Part shown: positions 1-12,092 of the stretch, one piece after another
Numbering within the stretch: the stretch's first letter is position 1
How the letters are laid out: each line of letters begins with the position of its first letter
Program-made: the position numbers and the translations under genes
From: Chromobotia macracanthus
Lineage: Eukaryota; Chordata; Actinopteri; Cypriniformes; Botiidae
Length of the DNA: 64,000 bases
Assembly: GCA_036877525.1 (NCBI GenBank)
Contig: JAZGTH010000020.1
Location: 227,501-291,500 of the forward strand
Direction of reading: 5' to 3'
The notes under the pieces: model-generated
Database searches by the model: none
Told to the model about the DNA's origin: nothing
Seen by the model: the letters and a program-made list of their open reading frames with translations, nothing else

Positions 1-2404
1 TTGGAATATCAGGAGAGAGACGGTGGTGATATCAACACATCTCGGATTGTCCATGTTCCTGGTACAAACACAAACTACTTGAATATATGAACCATTTCCT
101 TGAATAAAACATGTCAGATCAGAATCAGATGATTTAACATTAAGTCCATTAAATCTTTAAAAAAGTATGACAGGAATCCCCTCACAATTTTGGTGTAAAA
201 ATAAAATAATGATGGTGCATCTTAAGTAATTTTCACCACCTCTAATATGGCTCCAAAGTACAGGTGAAAATTGTCATTTTAACACCCCTCCACAAATGAG
301 TGGATTACTCAGTAACTAATTATCAAAGCATTTAATATTTTGTCTTTTTTCACTATTTATGTTGTCAAAAAATCAAAAGTGTGAGGTGACGCAGAATGAC
401 CTAGATTAAATTTGTTGAGTCTTTTGTTTGCCAGAGATCCATTATTTCTCACATTTTGTATAGATCTCAATATAAACTCATATGTTTCTTCAACACATTT
501 CTACATTTGCGTTGTCACCTGTGAACACCTTCACTTCACTGACAGCAGGACTTTCAAAGACCTTCAGTAACCTGCAAATGTTCTTTTTACAGATATTGCA
601 CAACAATCTGTCATGACAAAATATGTCTTTATATAACTTGCCAAATGAACTTCATTAACATTATTAGTGAACATCAGGAAACTGAATACATCTTAAAAAA
701 TGATATGACCCCTGAAATCAGACTCATTAAAGTCCTCATGAGTGGTTGACTTGAGTGCTCACAAGAGTTAGAAGAGAGAGAAACACATTTAAAACATTCT
801 CAGTGTGTGAACATGACTTATACTTTGAGAATTAAATGCAGAGACTTCATACAGTGGGCCAATGAAGAGAGAAGTGTGTGTGTGCAGTGTGCTGCAGCGT
901 GTGCTGCATGGAAAGTGCTTGCTTGTGCTTACCTCATGCGTCAGGCATTGAAGTGATTCATTGGTTGGAGGTCTGTCTGCTGATCTCAGTCTCTGTTGTA
1001 CTTTGCTGTGGTTAAGGAACTTCAGTCTGAACCCTGAATTCAGTACAGTGTGTTTCCAGTAGCTTCAGATGTGAACTCTTGTTCCTCCTCTCTGGTCAGG
1101 CCACATCAGTTCTCACTCCTGCCAGATTAACATTTTGATTCTGACTTCATCCAGAATGATCCATTAATCCATATCCAGTAAACACACACACAATCACTGT
1201 CGTTTACAGTGTTAAATAGCTGAGGGTGTCTTCCAAGAGATGTTCATGTATGATACAGAATTTGCTGAAACGCCAATACATTTCATCAGCTGAAGTTGAT
1301 GATCTGATGATCTCAGCTAAGTTCTGATCTTATTTACACACACAACCTGTTTAGTTTGACTTTTTATACGGTGGATTGAATGTGTCAGGGTTTGGTCACG
1401 TGTGTGTAATCTGAGATGCACAGGTGCATTCTGGGAGCTGAAGATGCTGAGAAGGGGGGCAGGACCCCAATGTTTCTGTGGCAACAGTATGATTGTGAGT
1501 GTGATTGATTTGTTTTACTTTTAAATAGTTAATAAATAAGAATATAAAGTGAATGACACTATATGAAAAGGAACTCAGACAAGTGGGAATATATTTTATC
1601 TTTTATCTTTATGTTTAAAAAACTAAATGGTACTAAAGTGCTCAATTCTTGCATGACAGCTGGTTGAGTTTTTCTTGTCATTTAATTGTCATATAATGCG
1701 TTTATTGTCAGTGGTGAGTGCAGCACACTCTCAGAATGTGATATAACAGAATACAGCTGATGTCGTCACCTGTGTTTAGGATTAACCTATAGAGAGACAG
1801 AGACAATGTTACTTTTGTCAGTAAATAAATCAATGTTCATTACCTGAAACACAGGTGAAGATTTGATTGCTTACATAAACTCAGGAGATTTGATGGAGTT
1901 CTCAGTTGTATTAAGTTTGTCTTAGATGTTTCTCCTCACAATGCTTGGCAGAGGCAGATTGTTGGAAACAATTGTTTGAATACATTAAGGTTATGAAGGA
2001 CTTAAGACTTTAAGATTCTGGTGTCTGAGCTCAGTTTGAGACATTGTTAAAATCTTTTCTGAAACTCAAAACAACTCTGACTGAACATAGACAGTGTTTA
2101 TACACTGTTATACGAATTTTATTAGCATAACATTAACCTGTGAAAGAAGAGGAGCTTAAGTGATCTCAAACTAAACTGAGTACAACGAATTACAACTTGT
2201 TTTAATAACCTCCCCACCCTTGCATTCACTGTTGCCATCCTGCAATGCACATTTGTATTTTTGTTCACGTTCCCTGATGTAGTATTTTAGAAAATCCCTC
2301 TTCCGGGAAAAAATTATAAATTATATGATACATATAAATGAATATTATACAGTCATAGGAGAACTATTTTAATACACAGCCCAGCTTGACTGTCTTAATA
2401 TTTG
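1..2404. other. intergenic, no gene seen
   Basis: AT-rich sequence downstream of fat4 without open frames of note, splice-consistent coding blocks or clear repeats. Mildly GT-rich around 870-910. Confidence 0.5.
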
Positions 2405-2484
2405 TGAACTGACGTGCAGGTCATGTATGGAGAACATACTCAGAATTTATCCTCTGCATTTAACCCATCCAGATACTGCACAAA
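2405..2484 (-). mobile_element. tRNA-derived SINE, 3' fragment
   Basis: The run ACTCAGAATTTATCCTCTGC then ATTTAACCCATCCAG matches the 3' body of the SINE at 20009-20235 (CTCTGCATTTAACTCATC there). It runs directly into the minisatellite at 2485, so the array appears to have expanded from the SINE's CA-rich interior. Confidence 0.6.
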
Positions 2485-4199
2485 CACTGGAGAAGTGAGT
2501 TGTGAAGACACACACCAGTGAAGTGAGTTTTAAAGACACACACACCAGAGAAGTGAGTTGTGAAGACACACTGGAGAAGTGAGTTGTGAAGACACACACC
2601 AGTGAAGTGAGTTTTAAAGACACACACACCAGAGAAGTGAGTTGTGAAGACACACTGGAGAAGTGAGTTTTAAAGACACACACACCAGAGAAGTGAGTTG
2701 TGAAGACACACTGGAGAAGTGAGTTGTGAAGACACACACCAGTGAAGTGAGTTTTAAAGACACACACACCAGAGAAGTGAGTTGTGAAGACACACTGGAG
2801 AAGTGAGTTGTGAAGACACACACCAGTGAAGTGAGTTTTAAAGACACACACACCAGAGAAGTGAGTTGTGAAGACACACACCAGTGAAGTGAGTTTTAAA
2901 GACACACACACCAGAGAAGTGAGTTGTGAAGACACACTGGAGAAGTGAGCTGTGAAGACACACACCAGAGAAGTGAGTTGTGAAGACACACTGGAGAAGT
3001 GAGTTTTAAAGACACACACACCAGAGAAGTGAGTTGTGAAGACACACCAGAGAAGTGAGTTATGAAGACACACTGGAGAAGTGAGTTTTAAAGACACACA
3101 CACCAGAGAAGTGAGTTGTGAAGACACACTGGAGAAGTGAGTTTTAAAGACACACACACCAGAGAAGTGAGTTGTGAAGACACACCAGAGAAGTGAGTTG
3201 TGAAGACACACTGGAGAAGTGAGTTTAAAGACACACACACCAGAGAAGTGAGTTGTGAAGACACACCAGAGAAGTGAGTTGTGAAGACACACTGGAGAAG
3301 TGAGTTTTAAAGACACACACACCAGAGAAGTGAGTTGTGAAGACACACACACTGGAGAAGTGAGTTGTGAAGACACACACCAGAGAAGTGAGCTGTGAAG
3401 ACACACACCAGAGAAGTGAGTTTTAAAGACACACACCAGAGAAGTGAGTTGTGAAGACACACACCAGAGAAGTGAGTTGTGAAGACACACACACTGGAGA
3501 AGTGAGTTGTGAAGACACACTGGAGAAGTGAGTTTTAAAGACACACACCAGAGAAGTAAGTTGTGAAGACACACACACTGGAGAAGTGAGTTGTGAAGAC
3601 ACACTGGAGAAGTGAGTTTTAAAGACACACACACCAGAGAAGTGAGTTGTGAAGACACACACCAGAGAAGTGAGTTGTGAAGACACACACACTGGAGAAG
3701 TGAGTTGTGAAGACACACCAGAGAAGTGAGCTGTGAAGACACACACCAGAGAAGTGAGTTTTAAAGACACACACCAGAGAAGTGAGTTGTGAAGACACAC
3801 ACACTGGAGAAGTGAGTTGTGAAGACACACTGGAGAAGTGAGTTTTAAAGACACACACACCAGAGAAGTGAGTTGTGAAGACACACACCAGAGAAGTGAG
3901 TTGTGAAGACACACACACTGGAGAAGTGAGTTGTGAAGACACACCAGAGAAGTGAGCTGTGAAGACACACACCAGAGAAGTGAGTTTTAAAGACACACAC
4001 CAGAGAAGTGAGTTGTGAAGACACACACACTGGAGAAGTGAGTTGTGAAGACACACACACCAGAGAAGTGAGCTGTGAAGACACACACCAGAGAAGTGAG
4101 TTTTAAAGACACACACCAGAGAAGTGAGTTGTGAAGACACACACACTGGAGAAGTGAGTTGTGAAGACACACACACTGGAGAAGTGAGTTGTGAAGACA
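2485..4199. repeat. minisatellite, ~26-30 bp unit, about 1.7 kb
   Basis: About 60 tandem units of the form AGTGAGTTGTGAAGACACAC followed by ACCAGAGA, with length variants of 26, 28 and 30 bp. Three unit types often follow one another (one starting TTGTGAAG with CCAGTGAAG, one TTTTAAAG with CACACCAGAGAAG, one TTGTGAAG with CACTGGAGAAG), giving a higher-order period near 84 bp. Because 84 is a multiple of three, long stop-free frames run through the minus strand, but they are compositional and not genes. Confidence 0.95.
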
Positions 4200-5290
4200 G
4201 AGGTACTCTTCAGCTTGTTTGGCTTCCTGAAATTCTGACCTTCATTTTAATATCAGTTTCTGTATCTTTTTAGCAAAATAGCTTGAGGGGTTGGACATAA
4301 ATCATCAGTCAGCTCCAGATTGATGGTCAAGACTTTGAAGTTTACATTTACATCCTCGTTTCTGCCCACTGAAGTCTCACTTCTGATTTTAACACACGTC
4401 TGTGATTCAGATATTGTTCATATATAAGCAGGAATTTAAATGGATGATAAACACGGGCTGTTCACAGATTTGACAGGTTGTTCATTCTTTGATTAAGTTA
4501 CATGTGTTTATGAAACTGAAGTCATGGTTGGTTTTAACAATAATATTCCAGCATATTCCAGTAAGTTAACCAGCAGTGTAACACTGATGGATTCAATGGT
4601 TCCCCTGAACACTGCATCACAGACGCACAGCAGATGTAGAAGGTTTCTGCTCTTTTACTCTTTCTGGCTTCTTTAGGAGTTCTGGAACATGTCAAGTTTA
4701 AAGAAGCTGTTTGGACTCATTTGGACACATTTAAGCTAAATTAAATTTACTGTATTTGTTTTGGAAATTGATGAAATCATAAGATCATTAACAACAAATT
4801 AATGCTAATTCTGCACCAATGTAAAACTGTTTATATTACGTAACACGAATTAAAACAGAAGATTCAAACCAATAAAACTAATATTATCAAACAGATTCTA
4901 CATTCTGATTGGATGATTCAGGTTTATACAGAGATCAGTATAGTCTGATAATCACAGAGAAAAACTGAACCTGTGAGTCACAGTGTTCTCCAGTATGTGT
5001 AAATCTAGTTTGTTGTGCAGATGATGAATTCCTCTGATCTTCATCTACAGGACGTGTCTGTTTTTGAGTGGAATCTCACTCTGACCTTCATCTGACCTCT
5101 GATCTGTCTTAGTCTGGGTTTCCTTCTTGCCGTTGTTTGCACATGCTGCTGTTTCTGGTAGCTAAAGCTCTCAGACTCTCTGTCCTCTAAATGCGGCTGA
5201 CATCATTAGATTCCTGCTGCACACACACTGAGCTGAGCTGTCTGAGTTCAGAGCAGGATACATAAATCCTGAAGAGATGTAATGTTAGCC
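4200..5290. other. intergenic, no gene seen
   Basis: Ordinary AT-rich sequence between the minisatellite and a CA microsatellite. No coding or repeat signal recognised. Confidence 0.45.
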
Positions 5291-5450
5291 AGAGCTAATG
5301 CTACACACACACACACACACACATACAAGCTAGTATGGCTTTCTTTGTGGGGACTTTCCATAGACATAATGACTTTTATACTATACAGACTGTATATACT
5401 ATCCTCTCACCCTACCCCTAAACCTAACCCTTAACATAAGTCCCCCATAA
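5291..5450. repeat. CA microsatellite plus dispersed GTCCCC / CCTAACCC-type repeat
   Basis: A (CA)n run at about 5304-5323 is followed by TTGTGGGGACTTTCCATAGA and the degenerate CCTACCCCTAAACCTAACCC. Related text recurs at 19300-19498, 34425-34640 and 52520-52700, so it is an interspersed fish repeat and not a telomere relic. Confidence 0.55.
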
Positions 5451-7039
5451 CATAGTGAATATTATGTATTATAATATACTCTCTCTCTGTGTGTATGTGT
5501 GTGGTGGTGATTCAAACCTATTCACTGCAGACGTGTCACTGATTTACTGTAGCTTTCCACTGCTCCAGCCAAACACACACACACAGATCAGACAGCACAG
5601 TCAAGATGTCTTTACACAAAATTGGAATAATAATGCAAATTTTTTTACTTTTTGTCTGACCTCCAGTTACCAGTGAAAGAAAATAGTTATTTTGAATTTT
5701 TTAGTTTTTAATTTTAATTGAATCTGTAAAAAATTTGGTCAGATAAAGATATCAAATATTAGACTTGAACGTCATTACCTGTTTGAAACTGTCAAAGAGT
5801 TTGTTACACTAAGAGTAAATACACTAAGAGTAAAGTGAGACATTTTGTCCAGTTCTCACTTCTGTGACACCCCTGTAAAGGACTGTTCGATGGTTAAGAC
5901 TTGGTTTAAGGGTTAAAGTTAAAATTAGGTTAAGTTTAGGTTAAGGGTAAGGCAGTTAGATGTGAGGGTTAAGGTTAGGGTTTGATATTTTGGCAATCAT
6001 TTCTAAATGAATGTGTGTGTTCTTATTTGCCCCATATGCAAAACCTTTCATTGTTTCACATGATTTACAGAGAACCTGTAAATGTGAACCTGGTATCCAA
6101 AACACAACATGTTTCAGTGATTTACATCCTAAAGGTTTTTTTTTCATTTGAAAAACTATTTTCCAGAGCCTTGATAATCCTGCTAGTAATAGATTATCTT
6201 TAATGTACATTTAACAGTAGGTCACTAACACAAATTTCATTGGTGACTGCAGTGACGAGATACACAAGAGCCAATAAGATTCAAAGTTATTGACATAGAA
6301 CCGGCGTGTGGCCTTGTTGGATATGTTTACATTACAATACACCATATTGATCACTACGTATGCTCAAAATCATTTTCTTTCACAAATGTATTGTTTCACT
6401 TCAAAAGACATTTTTAACAAACTGGATCAGAATATGGTCCGACAGAATTCTATGGATCACAAATAATGGATGGATGTGCTTTTCAAAGCTTAAAAATCTT
6501 TTAAAAATCTTGAAAGCCAGGATATTATTTAATCTAACTCTAATCTAATTCTGTTCATATATACTTAGGATGTCTTGAGGTTGAATAATTTATTGGTTAA
6601 TTTTCATTTTTGACTGGACTGTTCCTTTAAGGGCTTCGCAAATGTTTTCCTGGTATTTCAGACCAATCAGCACATAACAGGAACAATGAGTTTAAATTAG
6701 AAGTGAATGTGTGAGGAATCACAAGTGTCTTATTTTAATGAACTCCACATTCAGAGTGACTAAAGCAAATTAAACAGAAAGTGACTAAACACTGAATGTG
6801 ATTATCTGAATGTTACAGTCAGTTAATGTGAACATCTGGGGTTAATGAAGCTGATGTTTATAATAATGAACACTTGGATGAACACTTTTCTGTCTGCAGA
6901 AATGAACACTTTTCTGACTGCAGAAATTTGCACAGAATGCATTTCAAAGCTGTTTGCTCTGTCATTTTGCATGACCACATTCATACAGATGTGTCTGTAA
7001 TCACAACACCACCATATAAATAAAACCTCGTCTTGTCTC
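5451..7039. other. intergenic; degenerate TTAGGG-like patch and one 24-bp duplication
   Basis: 5885-5985 is rich in GGTTAAG/GTTAGGG words in the opposite sense to the repeat at 5291. At 6878-6925 a 24-bp unit (ATGAACACTTTTCTGTCTGC plus AGAA) is present twice with one mismatch. No gene seen. Confidence 0.45.
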
Positions 7040-8170
7040 TTGTTTTTAAATTTAATTCACATTTATTTATTAAAGCGCTTTTCACAAGACATCATTTCAA
7101 AGCTGCTTTACAGAAAATAAAGGTTGTACATTGTCAGAAGTTTATTATTAGAAGTGATTTTAGAATTTTACTGTTCTCAGATGGGACAGATGATAATATT
7201 GTATATGCATTTAAGCAGAAGTAATGATCATCACAAGTACTCGCTGAGGTCTGCATTATCTCTACACAGTGTTGGGACATCTAAAGATGCTGGATTGATA
7301 CTGGAGCTGGTGTGATCTGTAGCTAGACCGGGATACATATCCTGAGATACTGGAGGCAAATAGAGATTAATTAGCTTAGATGCCATTTATAACATTACTA
7401 ACACAAAATATTCTTCAGTGTTTTTTGTAATTCAAACACAAGGTTTTGAGCTGCTTATGGGAATGGCTAAAGAGATGTATGAGATGACCAGAGTTTAAGA
7501 CCCAAATGTGAAAACACTCTACCTCCTTTAGTGGACTTTGTTATTCTTGGTACTACCAAAAGTCCAAAATATTTTGATAGAAAATTTATATACAGTTAAA
7601 TATACAGGAGCTAACCCATTTAAGTAACAGCAGTAAAACCTGACAGGTAGCCAGTGTAGAGATGATCAAATCAGGGTTATATGATAATATTTTCTGGGTC
7701 TGGAAATAACTGTAGCTTGTTTATTGAGGTTGCTGAACAATCATCTATAAGTGCATTACAATAGTCCAGTCTGGAGTTTATTAATGCATGAACCAGCTTT
7801 TCTGCATCAAGAACAGATAAGATGTTCCACAGCTGAGCAATGTTTCTAAGGTGGAAGAAGCATGTTTTTGTGACATTTTCAAAAGACAAACTGCTGTCTA
7901 ATATACAGCTCAAGTCTTTGACTGTATTGGATGAGGTGATAGTACATGCTTTTATTTTCTACAAGCTTTTGTTTACAGATTTTTGGTCTAATAAGTAGAA
8001 TCTCTGTTGTTCTAAATTAAAAGAAGAAAATTACAGCTCATCCAATGCTTTTTATCTTTAACAAACTTTAAAGGCAATTTGGATAAGTTTGAGATTTCAT
8101 CTGGTCTTAATGGGATATAACCTCATTAATAAATATCATCAACATCATATTGAGAATAATGATGTTAATC
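7040..8170 (-). mobile_element. LINE relic (non-LTR retrotransposon 3' end)
   Basis: On the minus strand, 7913-7677 encodes reverse-transcriptase C-terminal text typical of fish L2/Rex-like LINEs: LRNIAQ, then SVLDAEKLVHALINSRLDYC and NALI..SINKLQL. Downstream is a 3' UTR containing CTAGCTACAGATCACACCAG and CTCCAGTATCAATCC. The end reads AAGCGCTTTAATAAATAAAT near 7060. The frame breaks after NKLQL and upstream, so the copy is dead. The same 3' UTR text occurs in the fragment at 43190-43500. Confidence 0.7.
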
Positions 8171-9639
8171 ATTTTAATAAACTAGAAAAACACTAAAAAC
8201 ATCTTAGATGTTATGTGTAAGTATTGTAATAAAACTGCAGGTTTGTGATAAGCAATAACACTTTCTATTCCCTATAGCTTTATAATTTAAGGAACACAAG
8301 TTGATAATATTGTGTGTACAATACAGACCATTGATTTGCATTCGAATAGAAGATTGGAGCTGTGCTGTACAGAAAACAAAATGTATTATTTTATTTTTCA
8401 GAGAACATGTTTGTGTAAAAAGTGTGATTTACAAATTGTATTTATCCATATGTATTATGTAGGTTTATGGGTTTTTTTCTTTTTTAGAAGTTGTTTTTTG
8501 AAAGAAGTGGAAGTGCAGTTGAAGTATGCAGAGTAATTATTGTGTTTTTGCTTGCTGTTGAAGCATAAAACATGAAGCTACATCTGAGCCACTCACGCTT
8601 CATTCCTCCACAGACTGTGTTCATTCAGGTCCTTTAGTGCATTCACAAAATATCTGTATTTCAGCACTTACATTTAGACCAGACCAACAAACACCGCTGT
8701 TGTGAGTTTCCTTTTATATTTCACATCAGGCCCTTCCGTTTGTGTTGTACACTTTTGTCTTCATGACACTATTCATTTCTTTCATTGTTATGACTACTTT
8801 CTTGTTAGGAATGTGATCGGAATGCCTGCATTTATGCATGTCAGGTCAGTTGGTGATGTCACTACAGCTGGAAAATGTAACATGTATGCACAATGTCACC
8901 ATTTTATACAGAGACGATAATGGTACCATTTTCAAAAACATGCACTTTAGAACCCGTCTTCAAAAGTTTGCCTTGTCCGGTCCCCAAAATGCCATTGTCG
9001 TGTAAATAAATGGTCAAAAAGCATAAAAAGTTTTCCGTTTTTAGTTGTAAGCACCCTCAACAAATTAAACTGAGCTGCAAACTCAGATGTAGTTGTAGTG
9101 TGTGTGTTGACTGTGTCAGTCTCCGACTTCTGTGAGTAGAATATTAATGAGTGTCTAGTAATGTGCCGGTCTGTTTGCTGTGTCCATCCGTAAACGACCT
9201 GAGTTAATTAATCTCCATTCTGCTGTTGACGGACTCTCGGCTGGACGCCTTTCTCCATTCATGCGTTTCTTTGCAGTGTGAGAATTGGCTTGTTTTAGCA
9301 TGTTTTCAAGAGTTCAAAGTGAAGGAACAGAGATTTAGACATTGTTCATGTGTTCTCATACTCATCTACAGCTGAGCAGAATTAACGACTTCATCACAAT
9401 GAGAGCGGCCATGCGTGTAAGTGAGAAAATGAGCTGATACACTACTGAACACGTAATGTTGGGTCTACCTTTGTTGAGTCCAAACTGAGACCAAGTACTT
9501 AACCAATCAATTCCAACTCCAAAGTTCTTAACATCCGAGTTGAGTCCAGAAAGATTTAAAACATTTGAAATTGCAGTTATTAACTCAACACTGAGCCCTG
9601 AGGAACACTAAGCAGTGAGGATTCTGTTATATCAGCTCC
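8171..9639. other. intergenic, no gene seen
   Basis: AT-rich sequence with no clear gene or repeat. 9160-9270 is more GC-rich and contains a TTAATTAAT core next to CGTAAACGACC; whether it is conserved cannot be judged here. Confidence 0.4.
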
Positions 9640-10110
9640 ACAAAGATTAAAGCCTCCATTTCCCAGGCCTCAGCCCCTGCCTCAACAGGATGTCTGCTCC
9701 CACATTCAGATACCAGGAATATAAACTGCTCTTAAAGAGAGCAGCTTTCCCTGAGCCCACAGGAGGATCTGGTGTGCTAGTTTGCAAAGCGGGCATGATC
9801 GCAGACCCCCCTGATGGTTGATGTAGGAAAGCCCCACAGCACCAGCACTCCAGACAGTTTATGTGCCATGAGAGATGATGGCTCCTCCAATGCCCTAAAC
9901 TGCACAACCTCTCAAGACTGTTCCCCAGCCTGTACTGGAAGCATCCATCATAAGCATTATGCAACGAGAATGAGCCCCTGGTACTGGGCCTTGGGACAGC
10001 AACCAAGGATTGTTCCACATGACCAAGAAATGAAGGCATCTGCCCCTCAGGGAAAAGCCCTTGGTCCTCAGCCTCTGTTGTAACGGTCTCATGTACGGCA
10101 GCAATAAATA
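9640..10110 (-). mobile_element. DIRS-like retroelement relic (RT/RNase H region)
   Basis: Minus-strand frames encode text typical of fish DIRS-type retrotransposon RNase H: MMDASSTGWGTVLRG (10104 frame), then WRSHHLSWHINCLECW and YLNVGADILLRQGLRPGKWR. The pieces sit in two frames, so at least one frameshift separates them. The copy lacks the rest of the polyprotein and any terminal repeats that I can see. Confidence 0.65.
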
Positions 10111-10560
10111 TTTCCCTTGTTGCCAGTGATGGGCTTGACCCTGTAATTGCTGCTTTCAGCTATATTTATAGTTGATTTTGGAATATACTTGCAGAAATAT
10201 GCCATTCATAACTACTTTGCACCTAGTTAAACTTTGTCAACGGCCATGTCAGAGCTCAACATAGTTGTGTTAAATATGGGCATTTTAAACATGGACAGAT
10301 TAAGTCCTGATAAAGAGAACTTTGTTTCTAAAAACTCATTTATCCTGTGAGGTGCATCATATATACAGAATATTAAAGACAGACAATATGTATAAAGTAT
10401 GAATACGTGAACAATGAATGTGACAGATGCGCTGTGAAGTGTGAAGTGTCACACTATTATGAGTGAGCACTTGCTACTGTAAACGCTGTAAATGAACCCT
10501 AATGATAAGAGACGCACACTGTTGTTCACTGTTTTCTGCTGCTCCTCTTTATGATTCTCA
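10111..10560. other. intergenic, no gene seen
   Basis: Low-complexity AT-rich spacer between the DIRS relic and the CpG-rich block. Confidence 0.4.
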
Positions 10561-11010
10561 CCCCATAAATCAGCGCGGCTCTGAACCGCGTGCCGCCGCG
10601 CGTTGAGGCGCTTTGTACCGGTGGGAGGAGACGAGCCATCCGCAGACAATCAGCATGAAGAGCGGAGCTTTGACTCGGGCAGCCGGCGGAGACCGTCGCT
10701 GACAGGATGAATGGCGCAGAGCCTGGGAAAAAGCCCAGCACAACACGCCACTCAGCGCCACAGACGCACAATTAACTCGTGAATGTTATTGTGCAAATGA
10801 ATGCGTAAAGCTGCTGCCAGTTTCTCCTGCTCACGGGCGGGAATGCGGAGGTTTTGTTTCTGCTTAAATACGCACGAAAAATGTGTGAAAGAAGGAGAGA
10901 AAACGGAGGACTGGACGCACGGCGGCTGAAGATGCTGCTGGTTATTTCAACAGGCGATTGAGCTCATGAAGGGCTTTATTGATGCGGGTCTGAGTTTGAG
11001 ACCCGGTTCC
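10561..11010 (-). promoter_or_regulatory. CpG-rich block, candidate promoter / first exon
   Basis: By eye this stretch holds about three dozen CpGs in 450 bp, densest at 10571-10620, far above its surroundings. On the minus strand TATTTAAG (10870-10863) could be a TATA-like element. About 210 bp downstream of it a first ATG occurs at 10656 and a second at 10639. The frame from the second reads MARLLPPVQSASTRGGTRFR and reaches a possible donor GGG|GTGAGA at 10562/10561. No known protein is recognised and no second exon can be placed, so it may equally be a non-coding promoter or an enhancer. Confidence 0.35.
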
Positions 11011-11449
11011 CAAATATCTGTGACTCAACATTACTGTTCAGACATCAGAATTACGCGCTTCGTTTCTTCATTAAAATTAATATTATGGGTTACAGAATCT
11101 TACACGTGAAGGAATATGATTATACGCCACCTTTCAAGACACAAAATACATCTTTATACAACTTCTAGCTTTTATAAGATGTGTCACTTATTTCTGTATG
11201 TGGCCAAAAAACACCGTTCACTGGAAGATCAGACTGTCATCAGAAATCACGACAGAAACAAACTATTCTTGCTCTCCCCTTTTTTAAATAACAAAAACAA
11301 ATGAATGGCCCAGATTTCAGCACACACACGATCTCGTTTTTGAAGCTAGCTGAACCGTCTACTTGGAGTATGTATGTCAGACAGAAAGCTGTCTGATTTA
11401 AAATTGAACCTCTGTCAAAGATTTGATTTCACAAACCTCATGCTTTACT
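11011..11449. other. intergenic, no gene seen
   Basis: No coding or repeat signal recognised. Confidence 0.4.
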
Positions 11450-11581
11450 GCAAACCCCTGACCCCGTTTGCTCCCTGGGCACAGCAGTGCTGCCCACTGC
11501 TCCAGGTGTGTGTCCACCAGTGATGCAGGTCATATTTCAGGTGAGTTACCATATCTGACAAATGTCACTTTCACTTCACAT
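11450..11581 (+). mobile_element. tRNA-derived SINE, 3' body fragment
   Basis: CAGCAGTGCTGCCCACTGCT followed by CCAGGTGTGTGT matches the reverse complement of 20087-20130, and the trailing GTTACCATATCTGACAAATG matches the family's 3' end near 20009-20045. It lacks the tRNA-like head. Confidence 0.55.
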
Positions 11582-12035
11582 ACACAGCATAAAATGAATA
11601 CTTTGCGAACAAGAAACAGGATTAATTATTTAGTTTACCAAATTTGAGCCAAATTGTACTGGTCCTTTTAAGGAAGTCCTGCAACCAAATCACTAATGAA
11701 ACGTATTTAATATTGTGTTTCTCTTGGATGGTGATGAGATGAAATGGTGAACAAATTGAGACTGTTGCTGCTGTTTCTTTTGGGAAAAAGACCACAGTAG
11801 TCTCACGTCCATCTCATTTAACATTTTAGAGGTCAATTTTTTCATTGCACTAAGTTTACAAAATTCCAAATCTATGTTCATGAACATTCTGATGGAGCAG
11901 AGGATCTGGAGCTTTAAAATCTATCTGAATCTCTGAAAACGATCATTCCACCTTTGTGTTTCTCACCTGAAGTTCTGTCTGACAGATGACAGGTGTCGTG
12001 TTCCTACATACCTGCATATCTGTCATGCGTGTACA

Positions 12036-12092
<57 letters not shown>

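Noticed and set aside
2447..4176. Long minus-strand open frames (up to 431 codons) with Ser/Leu/Cys/Val-rich repeats
   Set aside because: They lie wholly in the minisatellite. The ~84-bp super-repeat is a multiple of three, so absence of stops is a by-product, and several overlapping frames are open at once.
5385..5450. Interstitial telomere repeat (CCCTAA-like words)
   Set aside because: The words are degenerate and embedded in a longer dispersed repeat also seen at 19300, 34425 and 52520; there is no pure TTAGGG array.
7677..7913. Independent small gene on the minus strand
   Set aside because: The text is the C-terminal part of a LINE reverse transcriptase with broken frames; annotated as a retrotransposon relic.
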